NCBI GenBank assembly: GCA_027035765.1
Contig: JALVUD010000037.1
Span: forward strand, 1-64,000
DNA: 64,000 bases
DNA from: Campylobacteraceae bacterium
Lineage (GTDB): Bacteria > Campylobacterota > Campylobacteria > Campylobacterales > Sulfurovaceae
Direction: 5' to 3'
Part shown: one piece after another, positions 32,756 to 41,537 of the stretch
Numbering within the stretch: the first letter of the stretch is position 1
Layout of the letters: every line of letters starts with the position of its first letter
Program-made: the position numbers and the translations under genes
The notes under the pieces: model-generated
The model's input: the letters and a program-made list of their open reading frames with translations, nothing else
Told to the model about the DNA's origin: nothing
Databases searched by the model: none

Positions 32756-33906
32756 TTACCGAATTAAGGGTATGCTCTAAGTGCATATATGATGAAAGAG
32801 TACCATACATTAGTTTTGACGAGAACGGTATTTGTAACTACTGCCATCAATTGGAAAAACTAAAAGAAGAATATGGCACAGGCTCAGAAAAAGGTGAAGA
32901 AGCAATTGAAAAAATAATAGAAGAGATCAAAGAGGATGGTAAAGGAAAAAAATATGATTGTATTGTGGGGGTAAGTGGTGGAACAGATTCATCATATATG
33001 CTTTATCTGGCTAAAAAATGGGGACTTAGGCCATTAGCTGTTCATTACGACAATACTTGGAATAGTGCAATTGCCACAGAAAATATACGAAAAGTTTTGT
33101 CAGCTTTAGATGTAGACCTTTACACATACGTTATTGATAACAAAGAATCAGATGATATTTTTAGATCGTTCTTTTTAGCAGATGTAGCTGAAATAGAAGC
33201 TTCGACAGATTTGGCATTAGCTGAAGTGATGTACAGGGCTGCATGGAAATACAAAGTAAGGTATGTTTTGGAGGGTCATTCCTTTATTACAGAGGGTATT
33301 ACACCTGTAGGAAGAAACTACTTTGATGGAAAATATATTCAGTCTATTCACAAACAATATGGGAGGCTTCCAATGAGAACCTACCCTTTGATGACATTTA
33401 ATAGATTTTTATTTTGGAGTATGTTTGCTCGAATAAGAAAAGTAAGGCCTTTTTGGTATATCAATTATAACAAAGAGGAGGCTAGAGAGTTTTTAGAAAA
33501 AGAGTATGGCTGGAAATACTACGGTGGGCATCATTTGGAAAATAGAATGACAGCCTTTCTCCATAGTGTTTATTTGCCTAATAAATTTAATACTGATATG
33601 AGAAATAATACTTTGTCCGCATTGGTTAGAAATGGAAAGATGAGTAGACATGAGGCACTCAAAGAGTACTCAAAACCACCTCACGTTGAAAAAGATCTAG
33701 TAGAATATTTTAAAAAAAGACTTGAATTTACAGATAAAGAATACGATGAGGTCATGTCGAGAAAGCCAAAATCATGGTATGAGTATCCGACATATAAAAA
33801 GAGGTTTGAGCTACTTAGGCCACTATTTAAGATTTTGGCTGAAACCAATTTGGTACCTATGAGTTTCTATCTTAAATACTGCTTTCCTATGAAAAAGGGA
33901 AAATAA
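32752..33906 (+). CDS. wbpG: N-acetyl sugar amidotransferase, WbpG/PseA type
   Basis: A 384-residue PP-loop ATP pyrophosphatase with the loop VSGGTDSSYM (about residue 75) and an N-terminal cysteine set (CSKCIYDERVP, CNYC) seen in this family. With a HisH-like glutaminase and HisF-like partner, encoded next, it converts an acetamido group to acetamidino, as in Pseudomonas O5 ManNAc3NAmA and in acetamidino pseudaminic acid. TTG start overlapping the previous stop (TTGA). Strong A+T bias marks it as part of the imported block. Confidence 0.86.
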   Translation: MITELRVCSKCIYDERVPYISFDENGICNYCHQLEKLKEEYGTGSEKGEEAIEKIIEEIKEDGKGKKYDCIVGVSGGTDSSYMLYLAKKWGLRPLAVHYDNTWNSAIATENIRKVLSALDVDLYTYVIDNKESDDIFRSFFLADVAEIEASTDLALAEVMYRAAWKYKVRYVLEGHSFITEGITPVGRNYFDGKYIQSIHKQYGRLPMRTYPLMTFNRFLFWSMFARIRKVRPFWYINYNKEEAREFLEKEYGWKYYGGHHLENRMTAFLHSVYLPNKFNTDMRNNTLSALVRNGKMSRHEALKEYSKPPHVEKDLVEYFKKRLEFTDKEYDEVMSRKPKSWYEYPTYKKRFELLRPLFKILAETNLVPMSFYLKYCFPMKKGK

Positions 33907-33907
33907 T

Positions 33908-34525
33908 ATGATTACAATTGTCGATTACGGGATGGGAAACCTAGGTTCCATAAAAAATATGTTCAAATATATAGGAATAGAGGCGGAAGTCGAAAAGGAT
34001 CCCGACAAAATAAAAAATGCATCCAAGATCCTCTTGCCAGGTGTCGGATCGTTTGATACAGCGATGAAAAAGCTGGAAAACTCCGAGTTGAGAGAGGTTC
34101 TTGATGAAAAGGCCTTAAAGGAGCGAGTACCGATCCTTGGTATATGCCTCGGTATGCAGTTGCTGACAGAAAAGAGCGAAGAGGGGTCGCTTCGCGGACT
34201 GGCGTGGATCCCTGCAGAGACACTCGCCTTCAAGGGGAGGGTAGATGCTTCCGTGAAAGTACCTCACATGGGATGGAATATCGTTGAACAGACAAACAAA
34301 AGCCAACTCCTGAACGGCTTCGACATATTCGATGAACCCAGATTCTATTTTGTCCACTCCTATTTTGTAAAAGCCCGGTCACCTGAGAATGTGATACTCC
34401 AAACCCATTACGGAATCACCTTCCATAGTGCTATTCAGCATGAAAACATCTTCGGGGCTCAGTTTCATCCGGAAAAGAGCCATAAATTCGGTATGAAGCT
34501 CTTTGAGAACTTTGCGAGGATATGA
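33908..34525 (+). CDS. HisH-like glutamine amidotransferase subunit of the glycan pathway
   Basis: A 205-residue class I glutaminase. The nucleophile Cys80 lies in GICLGMQLL, and the His-Glu of the triad in QFHPEKS near the C-terminus. It is homologous to HisH of histidine synthesis, but its location between wbpG-like and hisF-like genes in a sugar locus points to supplying ammonia for acetamidino formation. It is somewhat less A+T-rich than its left neighbour. The gap to wbpG is 1 nt, and the next start lies 1 nt after its stop. Confidence 0.87.
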   Translation: MITIVDYGMGNLGSIKNMFKYIGIEAEVEKDPDKIKNASKILLPGVGSFDTAMKKLENSELREVLDEKALKERVPILGICLGMQLLTEKSEEGSLRGLAWIPAETLAFKGRVDASVKVPHMGWNIVEQTNKSQLLNGFDIFDEPRFYFVHSYFVKARSPENVILQTHYGITFHSAIQHENIFGAQFHPEKSHKFGMKLFENFARI

Positions 34526-34526
34526 T

Positions 34527-35288
34527 ATGCTGAGGACCCGCATAATTCCATGCCTGCTTCTAAAGAATGAAAGCCTGGTCAAAACGGTCAAGTTCAAAAA
34601 ATACAACTATATCGGGGATCCAGTAAATACTGTTAGGATATTCAACGAACTGGAAGTAGATGAATTGATGTTTCTTGACATTACCGCGTCACTCGAAAAC
34701 AGGAGCATCAACTTCTCTGTATTGCATGACATCGCCGACGAATGCTTCATGCCCCTTTCGTATGGAGGGAATATCAAAACTCTTGACGATGCAAAAAGGG
34801 TATTTGAAATCGGGTTCGAGAAGGTTGTGATCAACTCCAATGCTTTTGGGGATCTGCGTCTGATCGAAGAGATCTCCGATTATTTTGGGGCGCAGAGTGT
34901 CGTAGGTTCCATCGATGTGAAAAAAAACCTGTTCGGCAAGGAAACGGTAGTCTCCCATCACGGGAGGAAAAAGCAGCATGCTGATCCGGTTGGATGGGCC
35001 AAAAAACTGGAAAAGGCGGGTGTGGGTGAGTTGTTAGTCACCTCGATAGACCGGGAGGGTACATGGTCGGGGTATGACATCGAACTGTTGAAAAAGGTGA
35101 CCGACAGCGTCAATGTCCCTGTGATTGCCAATGGTGGAGCCGGAAGTGTCACTGACCTTTCCGATGTTGTCAAAAGAGCAAACGTATCAGCTTGTGCAGT
35201 CGGAAGCATGGTGGTTTATCAAAAAAAGGATATGGGAGTTTTAGTGAATTTTCCTGATAAGAAAGAGTTGAACAGAGTTTTGAAATGA
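34527..35288 (+). CDS. HisF-like cyclase subunit of the glycan pathway
   Basis: A 253-residue (beta/alpha)8 barrel like HisF: RTRIIPCLLLKNESLVKTVKF, MFLDITASLENR, LSYGGNIKTLDDAK, EKVVINSNAF, TSIDREGTWSGYDIE and ANGGAGSVTDL. In wbp-type loci HisF-like proteins pair with HisH to pass ammonia to WbpG. True HisF normally begins with MLAKRIIPCLDV; the variation here fits the sugar-pathway subgroup. I chose the ATG at 34527 with GAGGA upstream. It overlaps the next gene by 4 nt. Confidence 0.86.
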   Translation: MLRTRIIPCLLLKNESLVKTVKFKKYNYIGDPVNTVRIFNELEVDELMFLDITASLENRSINFSVLHDIADECFMPLSYGGNIKTLDDAKRVFEIGFEKVVINSNAFGDLRLIEEISDYFGAQSVVGSIDVKKNLFGKETVVSHHGRKKQHADPVGWAKKLEKAGVGELLVTSIDREGTWSGYDIELLKKVTDSVNVPVIANGGAGSVTDLSDVVKRANVSACAVGSMVVYQKKDMGVLVNFPDKKELNRVLK

Positions 35289-36556
35289 TATTGAACAAAA
35301 GGATATTTTTAGGCTTTAGTGAAGTTGCCAATGTATATACTAATCTTGTTAAAGGATTTGAAAAACTAGAAATTGATCATTTGTTTATTACATACGGTGA
35401 AAATATCAGGGGATATAATTATAAAGACAAACCAACTGTTTATCAATTATTATTCAATGGATTATCCTATAGGATTCTACATTCCAAAGGCCCTATTCAT
35501 CGTTTTTACCAGAACTTACACGTCTTGGTTCGTCTTCCTCTTTTTATCAAGGCTATTATTAAATATGATGTATTTATTTTTAACTATAACTCCTCATTTT
35601 TTGGATTATATGATTTGCCCATATTGAAACTTTTCAATAAAAAAATCATATATTGCTATTTTGGTAGTGATGGGAGAGCCCCTTATTTGAATGGGAACTA
35701 TATTCTTGAAGACTATACCTTGGAACAAGTTTATGAAATCAGTAAAAAATTGTCAAAAAAAAACAAAAAAATAGAAAAATATGCAGATTATATAATAAGT
35801 GATCCAAACTACTCGCAATTCTTTTCATCAAAATTAATAGATTTTCTTTATATTGGAATTCCTATGGATTTAAGCCACATAAAAGATCGAAATTCTAGCA
35901 ACACTATGCGAAGCAATCAAGTTAGAATAGTGCATGCACCATCTACGAAAAAACAAAAAGGAAGCGAGTATTTTTCTGAGATCATTGATGAGATTAAAGT
36001 TGAAGGCTATGATATAGATTATATAGAACTCAACAACGTTCCAAATAAGGTGGTTTTGGAAAAATTGCTTCAATGTGATTTTGTATTGGATGAGTTGTAT
36101 TCAGATTCTCCAATGGCTGGATTGGCTACAGAAGCCGCCTATTTTGGCAAGCCGGCAATTGTGGGAGGGTATGCAGATTTCAATAAAAGGACTGATGAAA
36201 TACCACCAAGTATGTATGTCGACCCCACTGAAATAAAAAATGCGATCATAAAATTAATTGAAGATGAAAAATTTAGAGTGGAACTTGGAAAAAAAGCTAA
36301 AGAATATGTTTCCAATTATAGAACACCGGAGATGGTTGCATCTAGATTTATAAAAATCATCAATGGTGACATACCTGATGAATGGTTTTTTGACGCCTCA
36401 AGTTCTGACTATATATACGGCTGGGGTGTTTCAAAAGAGGACCTTAGGGACTTTTTGAGAAGGTATCTTGACAAATACGGCAGAGAGGGCCTTTTCCTGG
36501 AGCACAACCCGAAACTGGCCGATCGTATCGAGGCTTTTGCGGAGGGGAGAGTCTAG
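35285..36556 (+). CDS. Glycosyltransferase-like protein (GT-B fold), mosaic composition
   Basis: A 423-residue protein. The C-terminal half has a GT-B pattern: IVHAPSTKKQKGSEYFSEIIDE, CDFVLDELYSDSPMAGLATEAAYFGKPAIVGG and a typical helical end EKFRVELGKKAKEYVSNY. I infer a cytoplasmic glycosyltransferase acting on the lipid-linked glycan; the sugar is unknown. The gene is strongly A+T-rich up to about 36420, then the last ~45 codons (from WGVSKEDLRDFL) switch to the G+C-rich style of the next gene, marking a recombination junction inside the coding sequence. Confidence 0.65.
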   Translation: MILNKRIFLGFSEVANVYTNLVKGFEKLEIDHLFITYGENIRGYNYKDKPTVYQLLFNGLSYRILHSKGPIHRFYQNLHVLVRLPLFIKAIIKYDVFIFNYNSSFFGLYDLPILKLFNKKIIYCYFGSDGRAPYLNGNYILEDYTLEQVYEISKKLSKKNKKIEKYADYIISDPNYSQFFSSKLIDFLYIGIPMDLSHIKDRNSSNTMRSNQVRIVHAPSTKKQKGSEYFSEIIDEIKVEGYDIDYIELNNVPNKVVLEKLLQCDFVLDELYSDSPMAGLATEAAYFGKPAIVGGYADFNKRTDEIPPSMYVDPTEIKNAIIKLIEDEKFRVELGKKAKEYVSNYRTPEMVASRFIKIINGDIPDEWFFDASSSDYIYGWGVSKEDLRDFLRRYLDKYGREGLFLEHNPKLADRIEAFAEGRV

Positions 36557-37756
36557 ATGGATCTGTTGATCATAGCTCCCAACGATTATGACTCACTGGT
36601 CAGGAAGGGCGTGCTCTACCAGTACGAGAACTATCGCGAGGGGGGCTACTTTCGGAGAGTGATCTCTCTTTTCCCCTTTACCCGGGAGACGATGACCAAA
36701 GAGGAGGATGAGAACAAGATCTTCTTCCAGTACGGATGGAAGAGTGGTTTGGCGAAGCTCGACCGCTTCAAGGTAATGAAACTGTTCGGCTCCCTAGGCA
36801 TCCTCTTCAGGCTCGCCTTCGTATTCCCGTTCGTCCTGAGAAAATACGATATTCGGGTTATCCGGGCTTCGGATCCGTACCTCTCCGGGCTGGCGGGATG
36901 GTACTATTCCCGACTGCTGCGTATTCCGCTGGTGATATCTGTACACTCGGACTATGATCTCGGAGATGAATCAGGAGGGTTCACTTTCAAAATATTCGGA
37001 TCAAGAAAGCTGGCAAAGAAAATAGAACATTTTGTTTACAGGAAGAGTCAGGCGATTTGGCCGATAAGTGAATATCTCATCGAAAGGATCCGAACTTCGT
37101 ATGATGACCTTGCGGCCGAAAAGTTTTCGACGTTTCCCCATGGCATCGATGTCTCCTTTTTTGACGATATCGAAGAGGTGGATATCCGCCAGGAGTTCGG
37201 CATCTCTCCGGACCATTCGCTGATCTCTTATGTCGCCAGGCTCTCAAAAGAGAAAAACTGTCTGGACCTTCCGTTGATCGCACGGGAACTGAGGAAATTC
37301 ACGGAGGATTTTACGATCCTGGTGATCGGCAGCGGCAAGGAGTTTGAAACAATCCGGGAGATGTCACGACGTTACGGACTCGAAAGGCATATAGTCATGG
37401 CAGGACATCAGGGCAGGGAGATCGTCTTTTCGGCCCGGAAAAGCGCCGATGTCAATCTGTGCCTCCTTGACGGGTTCAGCCTGATAGAAGCCGGTCTCGG
37501 AGGCAGGCCTCTTGTGGCGTACGATACGGAATGGCACAGCGAACTGGTCCGTGACGGAGAAACCGGACTTCTCGTTCCGGTCAATGATTATCGAAAGGCG
37601 GCAGAGGCTATCATGAGATTTCTGGAAGACCCGGAATTGGCAGAATCGTGCGGGAAAAAACTCCGCGAGTTGACCATCGAAAAACATGAGATCTCCAATA
37701 CACAGAAGAAAAAGAGAGCGCTCTATACCAAAGTGATTGAGGAATCCGAAAGATGA
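36557..37756 (+). CDS. Glycosyltransferase family 4 (GT-B)
   Basis: A 399-residue glycosyltransferase. The C-terminal domain shows SYVARLSKEKNCLDLPLIARELR, a nucleotide-sugar-binding region, and GFSLIEAGLGGRPLVAYDTEWHSELVRDG, the family E-x7-E pattern. The N-terminal domain has VIRASDPYLSGLAGWYYSR and YDLGDESGG. It starts directly after the preceding stop and overlaps the 2-epimerase gene by 4 nt. Base composition is back to the genome-like G+C-rich type. Confidence 0.82.
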   Translation: MDLLIIAPNDYDSLVRKGVLYQYENYREGGYFRRVISLFPFTRETMTKEEDENKIFFQYGWKSGLAKLDRFKVMKLFGSLGILFRLAFVFPFVLRKYDIRVIRASDPYLSGLAGWYYSRLLRIPLVISVHSDYDLGDESGGFTFKIFGSRKLAKKIEHFVYRKSQAIWPISEYLIERIRTSYDDLAAEKFSTFPHGIDVSFFDDIEEVDIRQEFGISPDHSLISYVARLSKEKNCLDLPLIARELRKFTEDFTILVIGSGKEFETIREMSRRYGLERHIVMAGHQGREIVFSARKSADVNLCLLDGFSLIEAGLGGRPLVAYDTEWHSELVRDGETGLLVPVNDYRKAAEAIMRFLEDPELAESCGKKLRELTIEKHEISNTQKKKRALYTKVIEESER

Positions 37757-38850
37757 GGATCGTGACTATCGTCGGGGCCCGCCCCCAGTTTATCAAAGCC
37801 GCTGCCGTCAGCAGGGAGATAGAGCGGCGCGACGGGGTCGAAGAGATCATCGTCCATACCGGTCAGCATTACGATCAGAATATGTCCGATATCTTTTTCC
37901 GGGAGATGGAGATTCCCCTGCCCGCGTACAACCTCTCCATCAATGGACTTTCGCAAGGAGCCATGACCGGTCAGATGCTGGAGAAGATCGAACCGATCCT
38001 GAATGAGACGGCACCGGACATCGTCCTGGTTTACGGAGACACCAACTCCACCCTTGCCGGGGCGCTGTGTGCCAGAAAAATGAATATTCCGATCGCCCAT
38101 GTCGAAGGAGGACTGCGGAACTTCGATCTGAGTATCCCCGAAGATGTCAACAGGATCCTGACGGATCGCATCAGTGATCTCATCTTCTATTCGACCGAAT
38201 CCGCTCTGCGGAACCTTCAGAAGGAGGGATACGACTCTTTTCCCGTCGAACTGGTACGCACCAGTGATCTGATGGCGGACACGGTGAAATACTATGCCGG
38301 AAGATCCCGCACCCACTCGTCGATCTGCCGGGATATGGGGCTGGAAGAGCAACGCTATATGCTGGTGACTGTTCACAGAAAAAGCAATCTCTCGGTGGAA
38401 AATATGCGGGAGATCATCTCCGCACTCAACGACATTGCTGTGAAACATTCCCTGGTGTTCCCGATCCACCCCAACACCAAAAAGTTTATAGAATCCAACG
38501 GGATCGAAGTCTCCAAGAACATTCAAATCATAGATCCGGTAGGATACTTCGATATGCTGCAGCTGCTGGAGCGGTGTTCCTTTGTGATCACCGACAGCGG
38601 CGGGCTGCAGCGGGAGGCCTATCTGATGGGGAAAAAATCCCTGCTGCTGATGGAGTACACTCCCTGGGAAGAGTTGGTGAGCTTCGGTTTTTCCGGCACG
38701 ACCCCGATCGAGAGAACGGCCATTCTGGAAAACTTCGATCGGATGATCGACGCGGAGCCCGATTTCAGTCGGGATCTCTACGGTGACGGTACTGCCGCCC
38801 GTACCATCGTCGATCATATTGTAAAATTCATAGAAAGCAGAAAGAGATGA
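37753..38850 (+). CDS. wbpI: UDP-N-acetylglucosamine 2-epimerase family, WbpI-like
   Basis: A 365-residue non-hydrolysing 2-epimerase: MRIVTIVGARPQFIKAAAVS, HTGQHYDQNMSDIFF, VYGDTNSTLAGAL, HVEGGLRNFD, HPNTKKF and ITDSGGLQREAYLMGKKSLL. The family includes WecB and WbpI. Because the locus makes UDP-GlcNAc(3NAc)A via WbpA/B/E/D, a WbpI role giving UDP-ManNAc(3NAc)A is inferred; conversion of UDP-GlcNAc to UDP-ManNAc is the alternative. Classical enzymes have AGLRSG where this one has GGLRNFD, a difference also expected in WbpI-type enzymes. Confidence 0.82.
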   Translation: MRIVTIVGARPQFIKAAAVSREIERRDGVEEIIVHTGQHYDQNMSDIFFREMEIPLPAYNLSINGLSQGAMTGQMLEKIEPILNETAPDIVLVYGDTNSTLAGALCARKMNIPIAHVEGGLRNFDLSIPEDVNRILTDRISDLIFYSTESALRNLQKEGYDSFPVELVRTSDLMADTVKYYAGRSRTHSSICRDMGLEEQRYMLVTVHRKSNLSVENMREIISALNDIAVKHSLVFPIHPNTKKFIESNGIEVSKNIQIIDPVGYFDMLQLLERCSFVITDSGGLQREAYLMGKKSLLLMEYTPWEELVSFGFSGTTPIERTAILENFDRMIDAEPDFSRDLYGDGTAARTIVDHIVKFIESRKR

Positions 38851-39485
38851 TCCGTAACTTCAGAAACGTACTCGTCCTTGCCCCCCATACCGATGACGGT
38901 GAGCTGGGGGCAGGAGGAACCATCGCCAAACTGATCGAGCAGGGCGTTACGGTCCACTATGCGGCGTTTTCCACCGCCGAGGCTTCGGTACCGGAAGGAT
39001 TCGCAAAAGACATTCTCAAGACCGAGGTGCGTCAGGCCACCAGGAAACTGGGGATCAAAGAGGAGAACCTCCTGGTCTTCAACTACGAGGTCCGGAAACT
39101 GAGCTATGTCCGGCAGGAGATCCTGGAAGAGCTGATCAGAATACGGAACCGTCTGGCGATCGATCTGGTCCTGATGCCCTCTCTGAACGATATCCATCAG
39201 GACCATGTGACGGTGGCTCAGGAGGGGCTGCGGGCATTCAAAACGACTACGGTCCTGGGCTATGAACTGATCTGGAACAACCTCTCTTTCAACACCACGT
39301 CCTTTGTGACACTCGAAAAACGTCACGTACTGCTGAAGGCGGAGGCGCTGAAAGAGTACAGATCCCAGGCGGGAAGAGACTATATGTCCGAAGAGTTCAT
39401 CGTTTCGCTTGCCAGAGCGCGGGGTGTACAGATCGGAGCGGAATATGCGGAAAGTTTCGAGGTGATACGATGGGTCTTGAGATAA
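38847..39485 (+). CDS. PIG-L (LmbE) family deacetylase
   Basis: A 212-residue zinc hydrolase. The N-terminal motif is VLVLAPHTDDGELGAGGTIAKL, a variant of the PHPDDE zinc-binding motif, and the second metal ligand region is NDIHQDHVTVAQEGLRAFK. Members remove N-acetyl groups from GlcNAc-containing lipids or sugar nucleotides. Here it could create a free amine on a glycan sugar, later acylated or formylated by neighbours. It overlaps its neighbours by 4 and 16 nt. Confidence 0.82.
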   Translation: MIRNFRNVLVLAPHTDDGELGAGGTIAKLIEQGVTVHYAAFSTAEASVPEGFAKDILKTEVRQATRKLGIKEENLLVFNYEVRKLSYVRQEILEELIRIRNRLAIDLVLMPSLNDIHQDHVTVAQEGLRAFKTTTVLGYELIWNNLSFNTTSFVTLEKRHVLLKAEALKEYRSQAGRDYMSEEFIVSLARARGVQIGAEYAESFEVIRWVLR

Positions 39486-40627
39486 AAAATGCCGAGGCCT
39501 ACGGGCTGGAAAAGCTCGTCTGTCCGATAAGCGGCACGCCATTGAGTGTCGGGATGATCGAAGAACATCACTCCGACAACGGGAAAAGCTACCTGAAAAC
39601 GGGGTGTCTCTTTTCGGAAGAATCCGGTTTCATCTATCCTGTCATCAATGGCGTTCCGGTCATGTTGACCTTCGAGACTCCGTTGAGCCGGGATTTTTGG
39701 GGAAAATACAAAGCGATGATCGAAACGCTGCCGGTGGAGGTCCGGCTTCCCGATCTGGACCCGATGCCCGGGGAACGGAGCATTCAGGAGACATTTACCG
39801 AAGAGTGGGGCGGTCTGGGAGATGACGATGTCGTCTTCGCCTATGACGAAGAGGAAGGGTACCTGCTGCACAAAGAGGTCTGGCTGCAGATGACACCCGA
39901 AGAGACGGATGCTGTTGAGACCGTACTGGATGTCGGGTGCGGATTCGGCAAGGAGGCCAGATATCTGTCAAGGATCTTTGGAAACGCTTCCGTCTATGCC
40001 ATCGATCTGAATCTGGCGGTGATCGCCGCCGGGATCTCGCTGCTCGAAACCGGGAAGATCACCCCTGTGGTAGCCTCTCTGTACAGAATGCCTTTTCAGG
40101 ACGGCAGTTTCGACCATGTGCATTGCCAGGGAGTCATTCACCATACTTTTTCGACGAAAAAGGGGTTTGAGGCACTCGATCGAAAAGTGAAAGAGGGGGG
40201 AACCCTTTTCGTTTGGGTCTATGCCTGGGAAGACTCTTTCGGGGTACCGGGGTTCAGAGGTTTCCTGGTGCATACATATTATTTTGTTTCCCACAGGATT
40301 TTCAGGCCGATACTGAGCCGGGCCCCCGCATTTGTCAGAAATCCCGTCGTCCATCTGATCACCGTGATGTATCATCCACTGGTCAAGAACCGGGGACGGA
40401 ACAAAGGACGCTGGAAATACGAGAATACGCTGCATGCGGTCAGGGATATGTTTACCCCCATGTATGCTCATCGGCATCGGTTCAATGAGGTGTACCTCTG
40501 GTTTCAGGAGAAGGGGTACGAAAAGTTGAAATTTCAGTCGGCTTTGAAGTATCAGCAGTTGTTCGGGACAAGGATCATCGGAATAGGTTTCAGAGGAAGA
40601 AAAGAGCATGGCCCGCACAACGCATGA
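39470..40627 (+). CDS. SAM-dependent methyltransferase with Trm112-like N-terminal domain
   Basis: A 385-residue protein. The first ~65 residues (KLVCPISGTPLS, GFIYPVINGVPVML) look like a Trm112-type module. The class I methyltransferase domain starts at VLDVGCGFGKEARYLSR (about residue 151), with VHCQGVIHHTFSTKKGFEALDRKVKEGG, the post-motif region. The C-terminal ~130 residues are additional. It probably methylates a glycan sugar or modifies the lipid-linked intermediate. It overlaps the previous gene by 16 nt and the next by 20 nt. Confidence 0.78.
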   Translation: MGLEIKNAEAYGLEKLVCPISGTPLSVGMIEEHHSDNGKSYLKTGCLFSEESGFIYPVINGVPVMLTFETPLSRDFWGKYKAMIETLPVEVRLPDLDPMPGERSIQETFTEEWGGLGDDDVVFAYDEEEGYLLHKEVWLQMTPEETDAVETVLDVGCGFGKEARYLSRIFGNASVYAIDLNLAVIAAGISLLETGKITPVVASLYRMPFQDGSFDHVHCQGVIHHTFSTKKGFEALDRKVKEGGTLFVWVYAWEDSFGVPGFRGFLVHTYYFVSHRIFRPILSRAPAFVRNPVVHLITVMYHPLVKNRGRNKGRWKYENTLHAVRDMFTPMYAHRHRFNEVYLWFQEKGYEKLKFQSALKYQQLFGTRIIGIGFRGRKEHGPHNA

Positions 40628-41531
40628 AGCTGTCACCGCCCGGGAGATCGCCCGGTTTCTGAACAGTGAGCTGATCGGAGAGGACATGGTCATCTCTTCG
40701 CCTGCTGCCCTGGACAGGGTTCGACCCGGCACCGTCACGTTCATCAAAAATAAAAACGTAAGCGGGGAAAGGGATATTCCCTGTTTGTTCATCGTTCCCG
40801 AGAAGAGCGAGATCAGAGAGGGTGAGAGTGCTGCCTATATCAAAGTGAAAAATCCGAGATTGGCCTTTGCCAAAACCGTTGCCAAATTTTTCGTCGAAAA
40901 ACCTTCGCGGGGGATCTCCGACAAGGCCTCGATCGATCCGGGGGCACAGCTGGCGCCGGGGGTTTCGGTAGGAGACTACTGTGTCATCGAAGAGAACGTG
41001 AAGATCGGACCGGGGACCTCTCTCGACCATCATGTCGTCATCCGGGCGGGTACCGTGATCGGAAAGAACTGCCGGATCGGATCGGGAACGGCGATCGGCC
41101 ATGAAGGGTTCGGGTTCGATTTCGAAGAGGATGGGACGCCGGTACGTCTTCCGCATATCGGGGGAGTGGTCATTGGGGATGAGGTGGAGATCGGTGCCGG
41201 ATGTACGATCGCGAGAGGGACGCTGAGTGATACGGTCATCGGGAACAGGGTCAAGATAGACGATCAGGTCCATATCGCCCACAACTGCGAGATCGGTGAG
41301 AAAAGCGTCATCACCGCCTGTGCGGAGCTGAGTGGCAGCGTCAAAGTCGGGGAGCGTTGCTGGATAGGCCCCAATGCATCGATCATCCAGAAGATTTCGA
41401 TCGGAGAGCGGGCGCTGATCGGGCTGGGAGCGGTGGTGACGAAAGACGTGGAAGCCGGCAGAAAAGTGATGGGACTCGCGGCCATGGAACTACGTGATCT
41501 GATCAAGATCAAAAAAATGACAGGGCGCTGA
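40608..41531 (+). CDS. LpxD-like N-acyltransferase
   Basis: A 307-residue protein with LpxD architecture: an N-terminal uridine-binding-type domain (TAREIARFLNSELIGEDMVI, GTVTFIKNKN), then a left-handed beta-helix (about residues 100-260) with IGHEGFGFDFEEDG, RGTLSDTVIGNRVKIDDQVHIAHNCEIG and a C-terminal helix. LpxD acylates UDP-3-O-acylglucosamine in lipid A synthesis. Its position deep in a glycan operon suggests a paralogue that acylates an amino sugar of the glycan; the housekeeping lpxD would be elsewhere. It overlaps the methyltransferase gene by 20 nt. Confidence 0.75.
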   Translation: MARTTHEAVTAREIARFLNSELIGEDMVISSPAALDRVRPGTVTFIKNKNVSGERDIPCLFIVPEKSEIREGESAAYIKVKNPRLAFAKTVAKFFVEKPSRGISDKASIDPGAQLAPGVSVGDYCVIEENVKIGPGTSLDHHVVIRAGTVIGKNCRIGSGTAIGHEGFGFDFEEDGTPVRLPHIGGVVIGDEVEIGAGCTIARGTLSDTVIGNRVKIDDQVHIAHNCEIGEKSVITACAELSGSVKVGERCWIGPNASIIQKISIGERALIGLGAVVTKDVEAGRKVMGLAAMELRDLIKIKKMTGR

Positions 41532-41537
41532 GAACGG

